Source: Nelumbo lutea (Eukaryota > Streptophyta > Magnoliopsida > Proteales > Nelumbonaceae). Taken from it: DNA of 64,000 nucleotides. Position 1 is the first letter of the stretch. Each line of letters opens with the position of its first letter. Shown piece by piece: positions 9,954-21,292 of this stretch. The position numbers and the translations under genes were made by a program. Under the pieces are notes generated by a model that saw nothing but the letters and a program-made list of their open reading frames with translations, had not been told where the DNA came from and ran no database searches. Location of the stretch: the NCBI GenBank assembly GCA_022828595.1, contig JAKGHH010000001.1, forward strand, positions 119,238,999 through 119,302,998. The letters run 5' to 3'.

Positions 9954-11606
9954 GAGAATTCAAATAAAATTCTCACGAATGTAACTAATAAAAATTATTA
10001 ATTTTATTAATAAACAATAATAAATAAGAATAATAAGAAGTTTTTTAATGATAAATAAGAATAATAAGAATTTTGTGTACTCTCGTCACAATAGCTAGAA
10101 TTTTATTGCAAAAATAAATATATTATATACTATCATCATCACAAAAATTGTCACGAGCAAAGCACATACACAAATACAAGAAAGCGTAAAATAAACAAGA
10201 CAATCTCATCTTGTATTACAATCATCTCTATTTCATGTAACAATTTCTATTTGGAAAAATTAAAGAAGAATAAAGGTTAAAATAGTATTTTTCATCTTTT
10301 CGTTATTAGTTAATGATGATTGTAATTTACTAGAACATTTAAGAGCACTTTATGACAATTTCTAAATAGTAGGGGTGGAGTCAATTTTTTAAAACTTTGG
10401 GTACTTTAAAATATTTGTCATTTTACAAATAGTAGCATACTTAATGCCATAGATGGAAGATTCATAATTTTTCGGTAAATTGATAAAACGTACCTTGATG
10501 TTTTTGACCATTACTGAAACCTCCCCTAAAGTTCGGTAATTGTAATCACCTCCCCTTAAATTTTTGGCATAGTTGCAAGTAGGCCACCTCAGTTAGAATC
10601 CTCTAATAAGAAGCATGAATAATGTCCAAAATACCTAAGCAATTACTTTCAACCAAAATGTTTATTTTCCAAAATTTCTCTTCATATCAATCACTACCCA
10701 AAGCACTTCCAATCTCTTTTCTAAAATTGATTTATTTTTCAAATTTTCCCTTCATAACAATTGCTTGAGCAATTTTATACCTTTTTTTTTTTTTTGTTGT
10801 TCATAAGGTTTGTATTATTTTTACTATAGAAACCAGCCTCAATAGTAATTGCATGTAGGGGTGCTCACGGTTCGGTTAATCAAAGCATGGGGTATTTTTT
10901 CAAACCAAATTGGCCTGATTGGTTTTTTAAATATCCAAACCGAAACCGAACCAACGCAATTGGTTCACTAGTTTGGTTAACTGCAGTTTGATTTTTTGGT
11001 TTTTTATGCACGTATAATAGAAAAACCCTAAAAATGTTGGTGGTTGCTACCAGTGTCGGACTGGTTTGGTGCTGGCAGAGCTAGAGAGAGAGAGAGAGCG
11101 AGACCCCAACTGCTTCAAACCCACCGCCCACTGACAGTCGACTGATGCTTCAGATGCTTCAAAACTACCAACGACCCTGAATGCCATTGGTGCTGGTGGT
11201 TGGTGCGGGCTATGTGCCGGTTTGAGAAATACTAATGAGTTGAAGATGATTAGAAGAGTAAGAGAGATTGAGAAAAGAATGGAGAGACTGGATAGACAAG
11301 AGAAAAGCCAGAGTGTGAGCTAAGAAGGTTTGGTTTTGAATTTCAAACTTCAAGAGAGAAAAAGGCTTGAGTGGTTCTGAGTTTCGAAGAGAGTCTGGCA
11401 GTGGTAGATTGAGAGACTGACAAAGTTTCGAAGAGAGTGAGAGTGGTAGTCTGGCAGAGTGGTAGTTTGGCACTCTGAAAAACTGTCAAAACTTTGAATT
11501 GGTTCAAAGATAGGCTGAAATTGAAAGTCTCTCATACTATCAAACCATTTTGAAAATAAAAAACATAACATAATATATATAATATTATACAAATACATAT
11601 TATTAT

Positions 11607-11653
<47 letters not shown>

Positions 11654-12290
11654 CGGTTCGGTTAACCGTTGGTTTTTTTAAATGGTTAACCGAAACCGAA
11701 CTGGTTCGTTTTGATATTCTTAAAAAACTAAAAATTTCTATTCGGTTTCATTTAACCTTATAAAAAAACGGCGGTTAACCGAACCGACCAGTATATATAC
11801 AATTATATATATATATAATATATAATATTATATTTATATTTTTACTTTTTAAAAAATTCGGCGGCCACATGCGCGCGCCTATGGCCTTTCGTCTTTCCCA
11901 CTTTTATCTTACACGTAACACGCATATCGTTTCAATTTTCCCCTTTCCCAAGTCCCAACACCCAACAGGTTGGGGTACACTTGCTGAGGCCGAGTGAATA
12001 AACCTATGCTTACACTGGCTTTTTCGATTTTCCCCTTCTTCGAAAAATGAGATGCCTAAGTAGTAAGTAAAAGATTTTCAAAATTTTCAAATGGTGCACA
12101 CTCGCCGAGGGTGAGTTAATAAATTTGGGTCACACTCTCGTTTTTATTTTTCCCCTTCTTCGAAAACTGATATCTCTAAGTAATGGATTTTCAAAATTTT
12201 CAAATTTATTATTTCCCACTTCCAAGCTTTGCTTGACTGTCTCTGTCTCTCTCATTTCTCATCTTCGTGGCTCTGCCACCTCTTAGGCTT
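9954..12290 (+). repeat. Array unit A3 (truncated)
   Basis: Opening segment, degenerate Helitron-like end (~10,180), left part of L from about 10,474, and nested element E3. Sequence at 10,370-10,940 is nearly identical to 48,895-49,470, the start of the first unit in block B, so unit A3 and unit B1 share a recent exchange even though they occupy different positions in their arrays. Confidence 0.8.
10855..12290 (+). mobile_element. Nested hAT-type element E3, 3' truncated
   Basis: The 5' end is at 10,855, preceded by attgcatg. It ends abruptly within 'ccacctcttaggctt', where the unrelated block at 12,291 begins. The interior has only a short (AG)n but a long (TA)n run. Its right half matches E7 (57,402-58,880) more closely than E1 or E2. 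Confidence 0.8.
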
Positions 12291-14165
12291 GACTGTTCGG
12301 TTCCCGGGTCCTTGGTATTTCTTGTTGGGTCGATTCCGATTCCAACTGGACTTGACCCATTGACAGCCCTAAATTGGACTTGGTTTGTATGGGTTTGGAC
12401 TGAATTGGGTATGATCCATTTGTGAATGGACCAATGTCGGATTGGACCAAATCCAGTCCAATTGACGGCCCTACCGTGCCACAACCTTGGCAAATCCACC
12501 CCCAGGGTCTTCAAACCATATGGGACGTGAAGAGCCTAGAATATTTGTCGCATTGGAATGTTAAAGTGTCCAAGTGTGAGGTGGGCTGTAAGAGTCATGT
12601 TGCGAAGTCTACGGGAGATTGGCTTCAGTGCTCACACCATACGCACAATCCCTTGCAGCCTTGCATTGGGAGTATCTCTGTTGCGAAGTCTACTGAAGCA
12701 GATTTCAGTATATGGAGGTTATGACTTCAATTAGAGAGAGAATCTGATTTTCAACGTTCTTTCTTGGAAAAATAATTGAAATTGTATTGAGTGCCTTTTT
12801 AGCCTGATCTACGTATGCCAATTAAGGTGTTTTGGGTACTTTTTGGAGAGATGATCAGATGAGGGCAACCATTGAAGCTGTCTTCTAGTGAGAGCCTTGA
12901 TTTCCTACTAGGCTGAGGATGATTCAAATTTAAACTTTATTTTCTTTGTTTGGTTTAATATGACAGATTAATGGGTGAATTGGATTATAGGACTGGGTTT
13001 AATATGACAGATTAAAGGGTAAGAAAAAATACAGTTTAGATGGTCGGGCAAAACAAACATGGGTTTGTTTTGGTTGGTCAAAACTGGAATCAATAAATAT
13101 GCTAACGAATAAAGTGTTATTGGTTGGGTTTTGATTGGTCAAAACTCTTACCATACTCTTTCCATACCATTTCTTTTCCGCATCATAGATTTTGCCTTGT
13201 CTTGGATACGTTCAAATTTCAAAATTCTGGCTGGTCAATGATGTTATATAATGCATTTTCCTTTTCAGATTCCATACTGCAATCCATACTAGAACTGATC
13301 TAGATCTTACCGCTTTCATGAAAATGAACTTTTCATAGATTGTAAGCTTGTTGTTTACTGTTAATCCCAATTCATCACATAGTCTGGATCTCATGATCTG
13401 TGTCTGCACTGGCGCATCTCATACATGGTGGGTTCCAGTCTTATGGTGAAATGTGCTGGCATAGATCATGTTGGAACAGTTTTGTTTGGGAGAATATTCC
13501 AGCTCCAAGTCACTCCCCAATTTAGCTTTTTCTTGCTAGGAGATAGATCTCCAGTGAAGAGGAAGAAAACGTTTTCCTTGTGACTAGCATTTAAAGGTTG
13601 TGTTTTGGCCTTTTCGGGTCTTAAGAAGTCCATTTTGAAATAGGCATTTTATAAAGGCGTTTTTTTCAGTATTTAGCAATGTTCAGAGAACCAAATCAAG
13701 CATAGAACCAGAAAAGGGAGAGATTCATGGCTCAAAGCAAGGTTTTGAAAACCGGACCAGACCGGTTGACATTGAGACCTTCTAAGCACTGGTTCTATTT
13801 CACCTTAAAACCATTTTTGGGCCAAAAATCGTTGATTTGGGGTATTCTATAGCATAAATGAGAAATTGGGTGGTGTGTTCTCATTCACATCACACCTATA
13901 GTGTGGATGAGAGCACACCACACCAAGGTTCTAAATACCGATACGCTTGATACGCCGATAGGGCATATCTGGCGGTATTAGTATTGTTTTTTTTTATTTT
14001 TAATTTTTTTTCAAATCCGGTTCAGGGGGCTGGTTTAAGGTTCCTCCACCCCCTAAACCAGTCAAGACCCCGATACACCCTCTGTAGGGGCATATTTGCA
14101 TAAGCATTTTGCAAGGTGTAGCGCATTTTAGCCCACACCTTGTGTGTTTGATTCCATGCATTTCA
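12291..14165. repeat. Non-coding duplicated block, three copies in the window
   Basis: The part from 12,633 is nearly identical to 58,881-60,430, and all of it is found in diverged form at about 41,010-43,140. Sub-parts: a 'gggtccgg/ggattgga'-type repeat (12,291-12,480); a tandem pair of 'ttgcgaagtctac' (about 12,600 and 12,681) around one arm of the hairpin seen intact in the third copy; and the common plant dispersed repeat 'ggttctaaataccgatacg' (about 13,928). No frame longer than about 100 codons is conserved between copies, and I recognise no gene. Confidence 0.75.
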
Positions 14166-14949
14166 CCTACAACTAGGCCTATCAATGATACTCAAAAAAT
14201 TTGATGCTTGATTCGACATCCAATCTGATTAACTTGAATTCGGATGATGTATTTATCCAATCGGATTGGATTTTGATGTTACAATCTACATCGATTAAAT
14301 AATTGGATTAAATTCGGATTTGGCCCCACCCAATCCGATTAGAGTCCGAATCCGATTATATTGTCATATTTATTGATTATAATATATAAATTTTATAAAA
14401 TTATATTTAAAATTATATTGTATATGAATTTATATATAATGAATTTAGTATGCTATATTTACATTACTTTTATATTATATATAAAAGTTAAAAACTAATC
14501 AAAATTTTAATTGTTTTGGTATTGTAACAAATTAAACCAAAGTTGAATTAAATCCAAATCCGATCAGAATTTGTTAGGATTTGAATTCAAATATGAGGTA
14601 TTCCTATGCGATTGGATCTTGAACCGGATTCGAATGCAAGTTTTCAATAGTCTGATCCGATTATAGCTAGGGTTGTAATTAGGTCGGACTTGGATCCAAT
14701 GCAACAAAATCCACATCCTATATTATTGATGAGAACTTACATCTGAATCTGATCCAAATTCTGACCAGATTTAAAGACTCGGATTCGAATTTGAATCCTA
14801 ACAAACTTGGATCATATTCGGATTTAATCCGACTTCGCTATAAATTTTCTAAAATGTAAAAGAGTTAAAATTTTATTTATTTTTCCAACTTTTGTATATA
14901 ATAAATTAATATAAATATAACAAAATAAACCTATTTTATATCTAAACTC

Positions 14950-14982
14950 ATATAATATAATATATAGAATACATTTTTAGAA
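14950..14982. repeat. 33-bp direct repeat flanking the Gypsy element (left copy)
   Basis: This AT-rich 33-bp sequence ending 'acatttttagaa' recurs exactly at 22,403-22,435 on the far side of the Gypsy element. It is far longer than the usual 5-bp LTR-element target duplication and does not abut the LTR: about 10 bp separate it from the 5' LTR. Confidence 0.85.
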
Positions 14983-14992
14983 TTTTTAAAAA

Positions 14993-15825
14993 TGGAGGGA
15001 GGTTTGGCCCGACCCCTTGGCCGTGCGATAGGTGGAAGCAACCGAGAGTGACCTGGCAGGAGCGCCAGCTCAGCATGGCAGCGGGCCCACAACCCGAGCT
15101 CCAAGAAAAGGAGCCCCGAGCTCCCCCAAAAAAGGAACCCATGACCCGAGCTCCCCAGGGAAGAACCCGAGCTCTCCCTTAGAGGCTCTGAGCCTTACAA
15201 GGAGCGCGAAGGGCAAAAACCCGAGCTAACCCACCTCAGGGCAGTTTGGGCCACACTTCTATTTGAACTCAAGACTTCACCTCGCACACCACTTCGGCTC
15301 CAAGTCGCCTGACTGAACAACCGTACCTGACACCCAGGAAGCCAGTACACGGAGGCGGAGCGCCTGACTGATTAGGGGTCCAACACATGACAGCCGCCCT
15401 CCAACGGCCACCTGCCACCACCATCTCAGACATGGCAGAGACGGCCCTGACAAGGACAGTGGAGGTTATGACACCCGAACTAGCAATTGACAAAGGTTTT
15501 GACACTCGAACTGGCGTCTAGTAGGGATGATGACACCCGATCTGGCGGAGGTGATGATGCTCGATCTAGCAAAGCTATGGAAGTGAGTGTACAGGGTGAT
15601 TATAAAAGGCCCCCATCTTCCAAAGAAGGAGGTATGTGATTTTCGTGCTTTCTGGTCTTGAAGTCCTCATTCCCCTTGCCTCTGAAGAGCACTAACTTGA
15701 GCTTCGGAGTGTTCCTACTGTGTTCCTCCCCGGAAGTCTCCATTTTGTTCCTTGCTTCAGACATCTTCGGCTCTGCCAAAGGCATGGTGACCGGCAGTTA
15801 GGACCGACCGGATTGCGCATCATCA
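14993..15825 (+). repeat. 5' LTR of Gypsy copy A
   Basis: It runs from TGGAGGGAGG to GCGCATCATCA, immediately followed by the primer site. It is 833 bp, GC-richer than its surroundings, with repeated 'cccgagctc' words and CpG sites. It contains a TATA box at 15,601. It matches 21,628-22,399, which has lost about 40 bp, and 61,241-62,051. Confidence 0.9.
15598..15609 (+). promoter_or_regulatory. LTR TATA box
   Basis: 'gattataaaagg' lies about 225 bp before the LTR end and is conserved at 22,170-22,181 and 61,822-61,833. It is the only strong TATA element in the LTR and is the likely core promoter for the full-length transcript. Confidence 0.7.
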
Positions 15826-15827
15826 TT

Positions 15828-15845
15828 TGGCGCCGTTTGTGGGAA
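15828..15845 (+). other. Primer-binding site of Gypsy copy A
   Basis: 'tggcgccgtttgtgggaa' starts two bases after the 5' LTR. The TGGCGCC start complements a tRNA 3' end carrying CCA and is the form seen in plant Tat/Ogre/Athila-type Gypsy elements. The exact tRNA was not determined. Confidence 0.75.
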
Positions 15846-15907
15846 AGACTTCAAAAAGCCTCCCCTAACCTTTAACTTCTCTCTCTCTCAAAGAAACCTT
15901 AGCTTCC

Positions 15908-16810
15908 ATGGCTTCTTCCAGCAGCAACAGGCACAACGCAACTTGAATGTTGTAGGAGAACACCCTCAGCCCGCCATTGTATGTATCGGACAGTTCACCG
16001 CCCCCCTCAATGCACCGAGTGCAGTTGCACCTCTGAATGTTCCCCTTCCCCTCCCTATCGAGACAACCTTCGCCGAACCGACCGCTGCCCCTCTGGCGAC
16101 CAGCCAGAACCAGCTTGATGACTTGCTGCAGTGCATGCGGGCAATGCAAGCCCAAATGCAGCAGTTCCAGCAACATCAGCTCCATCAGCAGCAAGTACTA
16201 CACATTTCCCTCATCACTACCAACAGCAATTCCCCCTACTTCCTCTGAACTAATCGCAACGCCCACCTCGGCACCCTACTCCGAAGCCGGTCAAGCACTC
16301 CCCTCAAGGAGGGCACCTTCACTGAGGGGAAGCCTCCCAGTTTCAGAACCCCTCCAGAAGCCAGGCCTCATCCCTGGGCAGGAGGGAAAGACCAATCACC
16401 CCCTCCTTGTAGCTCACCGGCGGATCAGGAACCTCCTTGCCGAAGTCAGCACCTCAGCACTCTAAGTTCGAGCTCCCGCTTGCAGAGAACCAATTTGGCG
16501 TCCTAGCCACAAGCTACCAACAGTCTAGGCCGATCGAGCTCAGCAATACCGAGGTAAGCATCGCTAATACCAGGCCTTCTCAGCAGCGAAGACGCCTTAC
16601 TACCAACCGCATCCTGCCCGAACTCCGAGGTAAAAGAGAAACAAGCTCGGACGAGGTGAAAGTTGACACTATTCTTTCAGTTCCTTCCCCCTGTAGAGAT
16701 AAGACAGGTGGCAGGGAGAGCACAGTAGAGATGCTCCCGAGTCCAGCAGTCGACCAACCGAACCGCAGAAGCAGCCCCCGGAGGAAAGACCAGTTCGGGG
16801 AACAATCCAC
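15908..16810 (+). pseudogene. Gag remnant, internally deleted
   Basis: The ATG is at 15,908 (start MASSSSNRHN). An early frameshift near 15,938 relative to the second copy separates this start from the following glutamine/proline-rich stretch (QLDDLLQCMRAMQAQMQQFQ near 16,110). At about 16,695 the sequence jumps ~900 bp compared with copy B (62,956 to ~63,856). This removes the conserved gag core and the zinc-knuckle-like region. No functional particle protein could be made. Confidence 0.8.
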
Positions 16811-16929
16811 GTGATCATTGGAGGATGGATCGTAGCAGGATGCACCTCAGCAGCAACTCGGGAATCAACCTGGGAGGCCGCCAGAGAAGAACAAAATTCC
16901 CCAAAGTGGCCTAGGATGGAAGACCCCAT

Positions 16930-17529
16930 ATTCTTCACCAAAGACGATGCACGCGAGTCCACTACCCCCACGATGATGCACTTGTCATAAAGGTAAAGAT
17001 CAACGACTTCAAAGTCCGATGCATACTCGTTGACTCCGGCAGTTCGACAGACATTCTTTTTAAAGCAGCCTTCGACAAACTCCAGTTCCGAGAGAATGAC
17101 TTGAAACCTACGAACACCCCGTTGGTCGGCTTCAATGGAGAAGAAGTCAGACCCCTGAGAAAGGTCACAGTATCCATGGAAGTCGGCACGTGGCCTAGTA
17201 CGGTAAGACTTAGTCACGATTTTTTGGTGGTCGCGACCCCCTCCCCCTACAATGCCATAGTAGGTTGGCCGATCACACATGCTTTAAAAACCGTGGTGCC
17301 CACTTGCTATTTGGCCATGAAGTTCCCAACAAACTTTGGCATCGGGGTAGTGTGGGGCGACCAACTCGAGTCTCGTAAGTGCTACATTGTCACCCTCAAG
17401 GGAAAAGCTAAGGTAACTAGCGACCTCGAACTGGAGCGAGCAGTGGAACAGAACGAGGAGCGAGCTACGCCAACGGAGGAAACTGTTCCCATCTCCGTCT
17501 CGGCAGAAGACCCCGCCATATTACTTTAG
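16930..17529 (+). pseudogene. Gypsy aspartic protease region
   Basis: The frame beginning near 16,985 (VIKVKINDFKVRCILVDSGS) carries the retropepsin active site DSGSS at 17,032-17,046. It is followed by a hydrophobic region ending in NAIVGWP, the usual 'flap' partner NAI(V/I)GRP with R replaced by W. The open frame runs to a stop at 17,527-17,529. Upstream, near 16,960, a frame break separates it from the gag tail (FTKDDAR...). In the family this enzyme cleaves the Gag-Pol polyprotein. Confidence 0.85.
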
Positions 17530-17579
17530 GTCGGAGCATCCCTGGAAGAACCCTTGAGGTCTGAAGTGGTAAGTTCTTA

Positions 17580-18300
17580 CTCCAAAATTGAGATGTTTTT
17601 GCATGGTCTGCGGCAGAGATGCCCGGTATAAACCCCGACCTTATAACTTACAAGCTGAATACTGACCCTGTAGTTAGGCCCATTAGACAAAAGAAACGCA
17701 ACTTAGCCCAGAGCATTGGATGGTGGTTGATGAGGAGGTCGAGAAGCTCCTCGCAGTAGACTTCATAAGGGAAGTTCATTACCCGAGTTGGGTGGCCAAC
17801 CCCGTTTTGGTAAAAAAGGCAAACGGAAAGTGGCGCATGTGCGTCGACTACACCGACCTAAACCGAGCTTGCCCAAAAGATTGCTTCCCCCTCCCAAAGA
17901 TTGACCGCCTAGTGGACGCGACCTTGGGACACGAGTTGCTAAGCTTCCTGGATGCTTACTCGGGCTACAACCAAATAAAGATGGACCCGTTCGACAAGGA
18001 AAAAACCACCTACATAACTGAGTTTGGCCTGTACTGCTACAAGATTATGCCCTTCGGACTAAAAAATGCTGGGGCAACCTTTCAAAGGCTTGTAAATAAG
18101 CTATTTCAACCCTTAATTGGAACAAAAATAGAATGTTATGTAGACGACATGGTCGTCAAGACATAGTTTTCACATGAAAAAATACAAGACTTGCATTCTG
18201 TCTTTCAAATTCTGCGTCAATTTAGCATGAAACTAAACTCGAACAAGTTTGTCTTCGGTGTCACCTCGGATAAGTTCCTAGGGTACATCGTCAAGCAGTT
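17580..18300 (+). pseudogene. Gypsy reverse transcriptase fragment
   Basis: The leading segment (INPDLITYKLNTDPVVRPIR) is in another frame from the main block at 17,720-18,166, with a shift near 17,716. The main block holds WRMCVDYTDLNRACPKDCFP, DAYSGYNQIKM, FGLKNAGATFQRLVNKLF and the catalytic YVDD (about 18,139-18,150). A TAG stop follows at 18,164, then the thumb part (MKLNSNKFVFGV...FLGYIV) from about 18,226. RNase H is absent: at about 18,296 the frame passes straight into integrase sequence. It is inactive. Confidence 0.9.
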
Positions 18301-18930
18301 CGAGGACATCAAATTCCAAGAGTGGTGCCAAGACATGGGACCCGACAAAACTTCACGTCGGTTGCGCACCCACAAGCAAACGGTCAAGCAGAAGTCACGA
18401 ACAGAGCTATCCTCAACGAACTAAAACCCAGGCTAGACCGAGCTAAAGGGTTATGGGCAGACAAGCTATCCAACATCCTATGGACATACCGAACTACAGA
18501 GAAGATCGCCACCAGAGAAACTCCCTTCAACCTCACCTATGGCATGGAGGCAGTCATCCCAGCCGAAATCGAAATCCTCTCACTTCGGTTGGAAGCATAC
18601 AATGACAATACTAATAATGACGAGCTGCGTACCAACCTCGAACTACTTGACGAGGTAAGGGACCTCACATACATCGGAACTACGGCGTACCAGCAAAGGG
18701 TAGCTCGGTACTACAACGCCAGAGTTAAGAAACGAAACTTTCGCGTCGGCAACCTGGTTCTCCGCAAGGTCATGGTACCCGAGCCCGGTGTTGGAAAACT
18801 CGGGCTGAACTGGGAAGGACCCTACCGAGTAAAGAGAGCACTCGGAGGAGCATACGAGCTCGAGACCCTGGAGGGTAAACAAGTACCCCGAGCTTGGAAC
18901 ATCGTCAACCTAAGGCGATATTACCTATAA
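18296..18930 (+). pseudogene. Gypsy integrase C-terminal part
   Basis: From 'cagttcgaggac' the sequence encodes QFEDIKFQEWCQDMG and, after a frame change near 18,340, HPQANGQAEVTNRAILNEL. The E in NGQAE corresponds to the third residue of the DDE triad. The zinc finger and both catalytic aspartates are missing. A chromatin-binding-type C-terminus follows (NLVLRKV... LNWEGPYRVKRALGGAYEL...NIVNLRRYYL), ending at a TAA at 18,928. The RT-integrase junction looks like a deletion with short homology. Confidence 0.88.
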
Positions 18931-19422
18931 GCTATCGAACTGGGTGAACTGCGAGCTGCTCCCAGAGCCTAAGAGCCAGAACGCCGAAGTAACAAAGACC
19001 TCAACACTACAAGACCCAGTCGCCTCTTTGGGTTGGGCAAAAAACCTAGGAAAATATCCTAAGGGCTAAAGCGCCGAGTTGAGGATGACCTCGGGGCCTC
19101 ATCAACGAAAACTAAGTGTTAATACCAAGAGAGCAGGCAACACGAGTATGAAACTCGGGTTTATAGCTCGCTCCAAGCTAGGCCTAACTGAACTAATATT
19201 TCCTTTACCCAGGTGGAGAACAGATCGGGCATATAGCCTTACTATGTTAGCCCGCCTCAAGGAATCCCCTCATTTCGGGACCTAATTCTATGCAGCTCGG
19301 CGATATAGTCACTTCGGCAAGAGGAGAATATTTGCACAACACTTATACAGAAAAAGTACTTCATTGCTAAATGTTTGCTTTATAGTGTTAAAGAAAAAAA
19401 CAAAACAACAACGGCAACGAGC
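18931..19422 (+). other. Gypsy spacer between pol and antisense ORF
   Basis: About 490 bp rich in 'gagctcgg/cctcgg' words, with no conserved frame. Tat-lineage elements usually have a long untranslated spacer here. Confidence 0.6.
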
Positions 19423-21182
19423 TCACAGGAATAGAGGTACATCTTCCTCGCCTTCAGAAGGGACTTCGACAATGCCTGAAGGTCCCGCTTCGTCTTCGGA
19501 ATCCGCGTCATCATCAGCTGCAGCAGCCATTTCCTGAGTGATGTGCGAAGTAGTTATGGCACTAATGTCGAGCTCAGGGTACGTGTTCCTTATCATCCAT
19601 TGGCTCAACTTGAAACCCCTTCTGTATGAGCCCACCATTATGTCATCAAAGCGCGGCGAAGCGATGTAATCATTGACGGCCTTCACCTTCGCCTCCTCGA
19701 TGGCCTGAGAGAAGATCTCAGTCTTCTCCCTAATATCATCTTGAAGGTACCCAACCTGATGCTCTAGGTCCAGGTTCAGGTCCACCATGTGTTTCACCAC
19801 CAATCCTAAGGCCTTGTTGTCCCTCCAAGACCTCGTTAGCTCGACTCGCGCAGCACGGGAAGCCTTTTCGGTAGCTTGCACTCGCTTCAACCCCCTCTCC
19901 GCCTAGATTGTTAGAGCGTGGATAGAGGAGTTCACCAGCCAAAACAAGAATAAATCAGTCCGAAAAAAAAAAAAAAAAAAAAAAAAAACTACTTCGACTT
20001 ACCAATGTGGCGTGAGTAACAGCACGCGCGCCTATGTGTTGCGGAGGAAGATCGGCCCATGCCACGACCTCCTCAGGGCAAGTAGCTTTCTTACTTTTTC
20101 GGAGAGCGTAGCTCGGCGTTCTCACGCTCCCAACCTCATCCTGACTTCCCAAGCCTGAAGGCACAGCTCGGGTATAAGCTGTTTTGTCATAGGGGACCCC
20201 TACCACTTCCTGAAATGGAGAGGCCACCTCGGGCTCCCCAAGAGGCTCCATTCTAGGTGCCTCGGGCTCCACAACCCGGGAAGGATTGGCACGGACCCGC
20301 TTAGCAGCTCGCTTCCTCCTCCTCATACCATCAAACAAGTTCGCACCTCGAGTCTTCTCTGCCTCCATAACATTTGCAAAAAGAGTTCGGCGTCAAAAGA
20401 CGAGAGTAAAAAAACAAAGCAAAAGCAAGCCTCTGAACAAGAAACCTATCCGAAACTCAGACCGGCCTGGATAAGCTTGGCCTCCGTCAGGTAGACTTCG
20501 CATTTGAGTCCAGTCCTGGAGGCCATTCACCGTTTCTTCATCTAACGTGGCACCAGGATCAGGATCGGCCAATCCCCACCAGGTAGGAAACGGCCACCCC
20601 ATAGCACTTCAAGCCACGAAGGTGTCCCGCTTCCATGCCAGGACCTTATTCGGAAGATCGTGCAAAAGCTTGAACCTCGGACGAGGAGACAAGTAGTAGG
20701 CCCACCTATGCCCGGGTAGGGGACCCGCTTGCTTCTTGAGCATAAGAATGGCAGAAAAGATTTCCAGGTCCAATGGAAGGCAGTGTTCGCAACAAAGGGA
20801 GATGGTCCCAACAAGGTTACGAATGGAGTTCAGGTGGAGCTGACCGATAGTAACGCCGAAGAGATTCATGACCTCGACGATAAGGGGATGGAAAGGAAGG
20901 TGCAGCCTGGCATCAAGCTACTCCCCGAGTGTCATAGTGGAAGGTCCGAACTTATCTGGCACCCGACCTCGACGGGAGGTGGATGCCAAGCTACCCGATG
21001 TGACTCGGCCTACGGGCTCGAACTCGAGCTCTTCCTCAAGCTCTACTTCAGGCCCCGCCTCGGACTCACTAAGGCTGTCAGGGGCAGCAGCTCAGTTTGT
21101 AGAACCAGCATCTGACCCCCCCAGAAGACTATCTAAACTACCCGAGCTAGACAATGAATAAAAAAGAAGGCTGAGGACTCAT
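19423..21182 (-). pseudogene. Gypsy antisense ORF, PF04195-like ('putative gypsy type transposon')
   Basis: Read on minus from an ATG at 21,182: an acidic serine-rich leader; then PDKFGPSTMTLGE (stop in place of a following aromatic residue), DARLHLPFHPLIVEVMNLFG and GQLHLNSIRNLVGTISLC, the conserved domain known as PF04195 (20,970-20,620). Next come a basic segment with RRRKRAAKRVRANPSR (about 20,310), a coiled-coil-like helical part (19,890-19,600) and an acidic C-terminus ending DVPLFL at 19,423. Several frameshifts and stops, plus an A26-type run at 19,962-19,988, break it. Function is unknown in the family. It is placed as expected for Tat/Retand antisense ORFs. Confidence 0.75.
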
Positions 21183-21292
21183 CGGGGAAAAGCTACCGGA
21201 CTACGAAGAATGATGCAAGCTGACAGCCATGGACGCGAGCTCAAGGAACGAATGCTGAAGAATGGTGAAGGAAAGTGACTAGGGCCCCCCCA

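Larger units (their letters stand above)
3688..12290 (+). repeat. Tandem array of three composite transposon units (block A)
   Basis: Head-to-tail units start at 3,688, 6,802 and 9,954, each at a GAGAATT...AATTCTC palindrome, giving periods of about 3.11 and 3.15 kb. The order in a unit is: AT-rich opening segment with a Helitron-like 3' end; left end of long-TIR element L; nested hAT-type element; right end of L; a purine-rich segment homologous to the hAT interior; a TA-rich join to the next unit. The third unit stops inside the nested element at 12,290. Every nested element lies at the same site in L, so nesting preceded amplification. Confidence 0.85.

Noticed and set aside
12422..12724. 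100-codon frame in the duplicated block, with a partial counterpart at 41,188-41,520
   Set aside because: The third copy diverges by frameshifts and replacement of the C-terminal part. No known domain; the region includes a repeat fragment and one arm of a hairpin.
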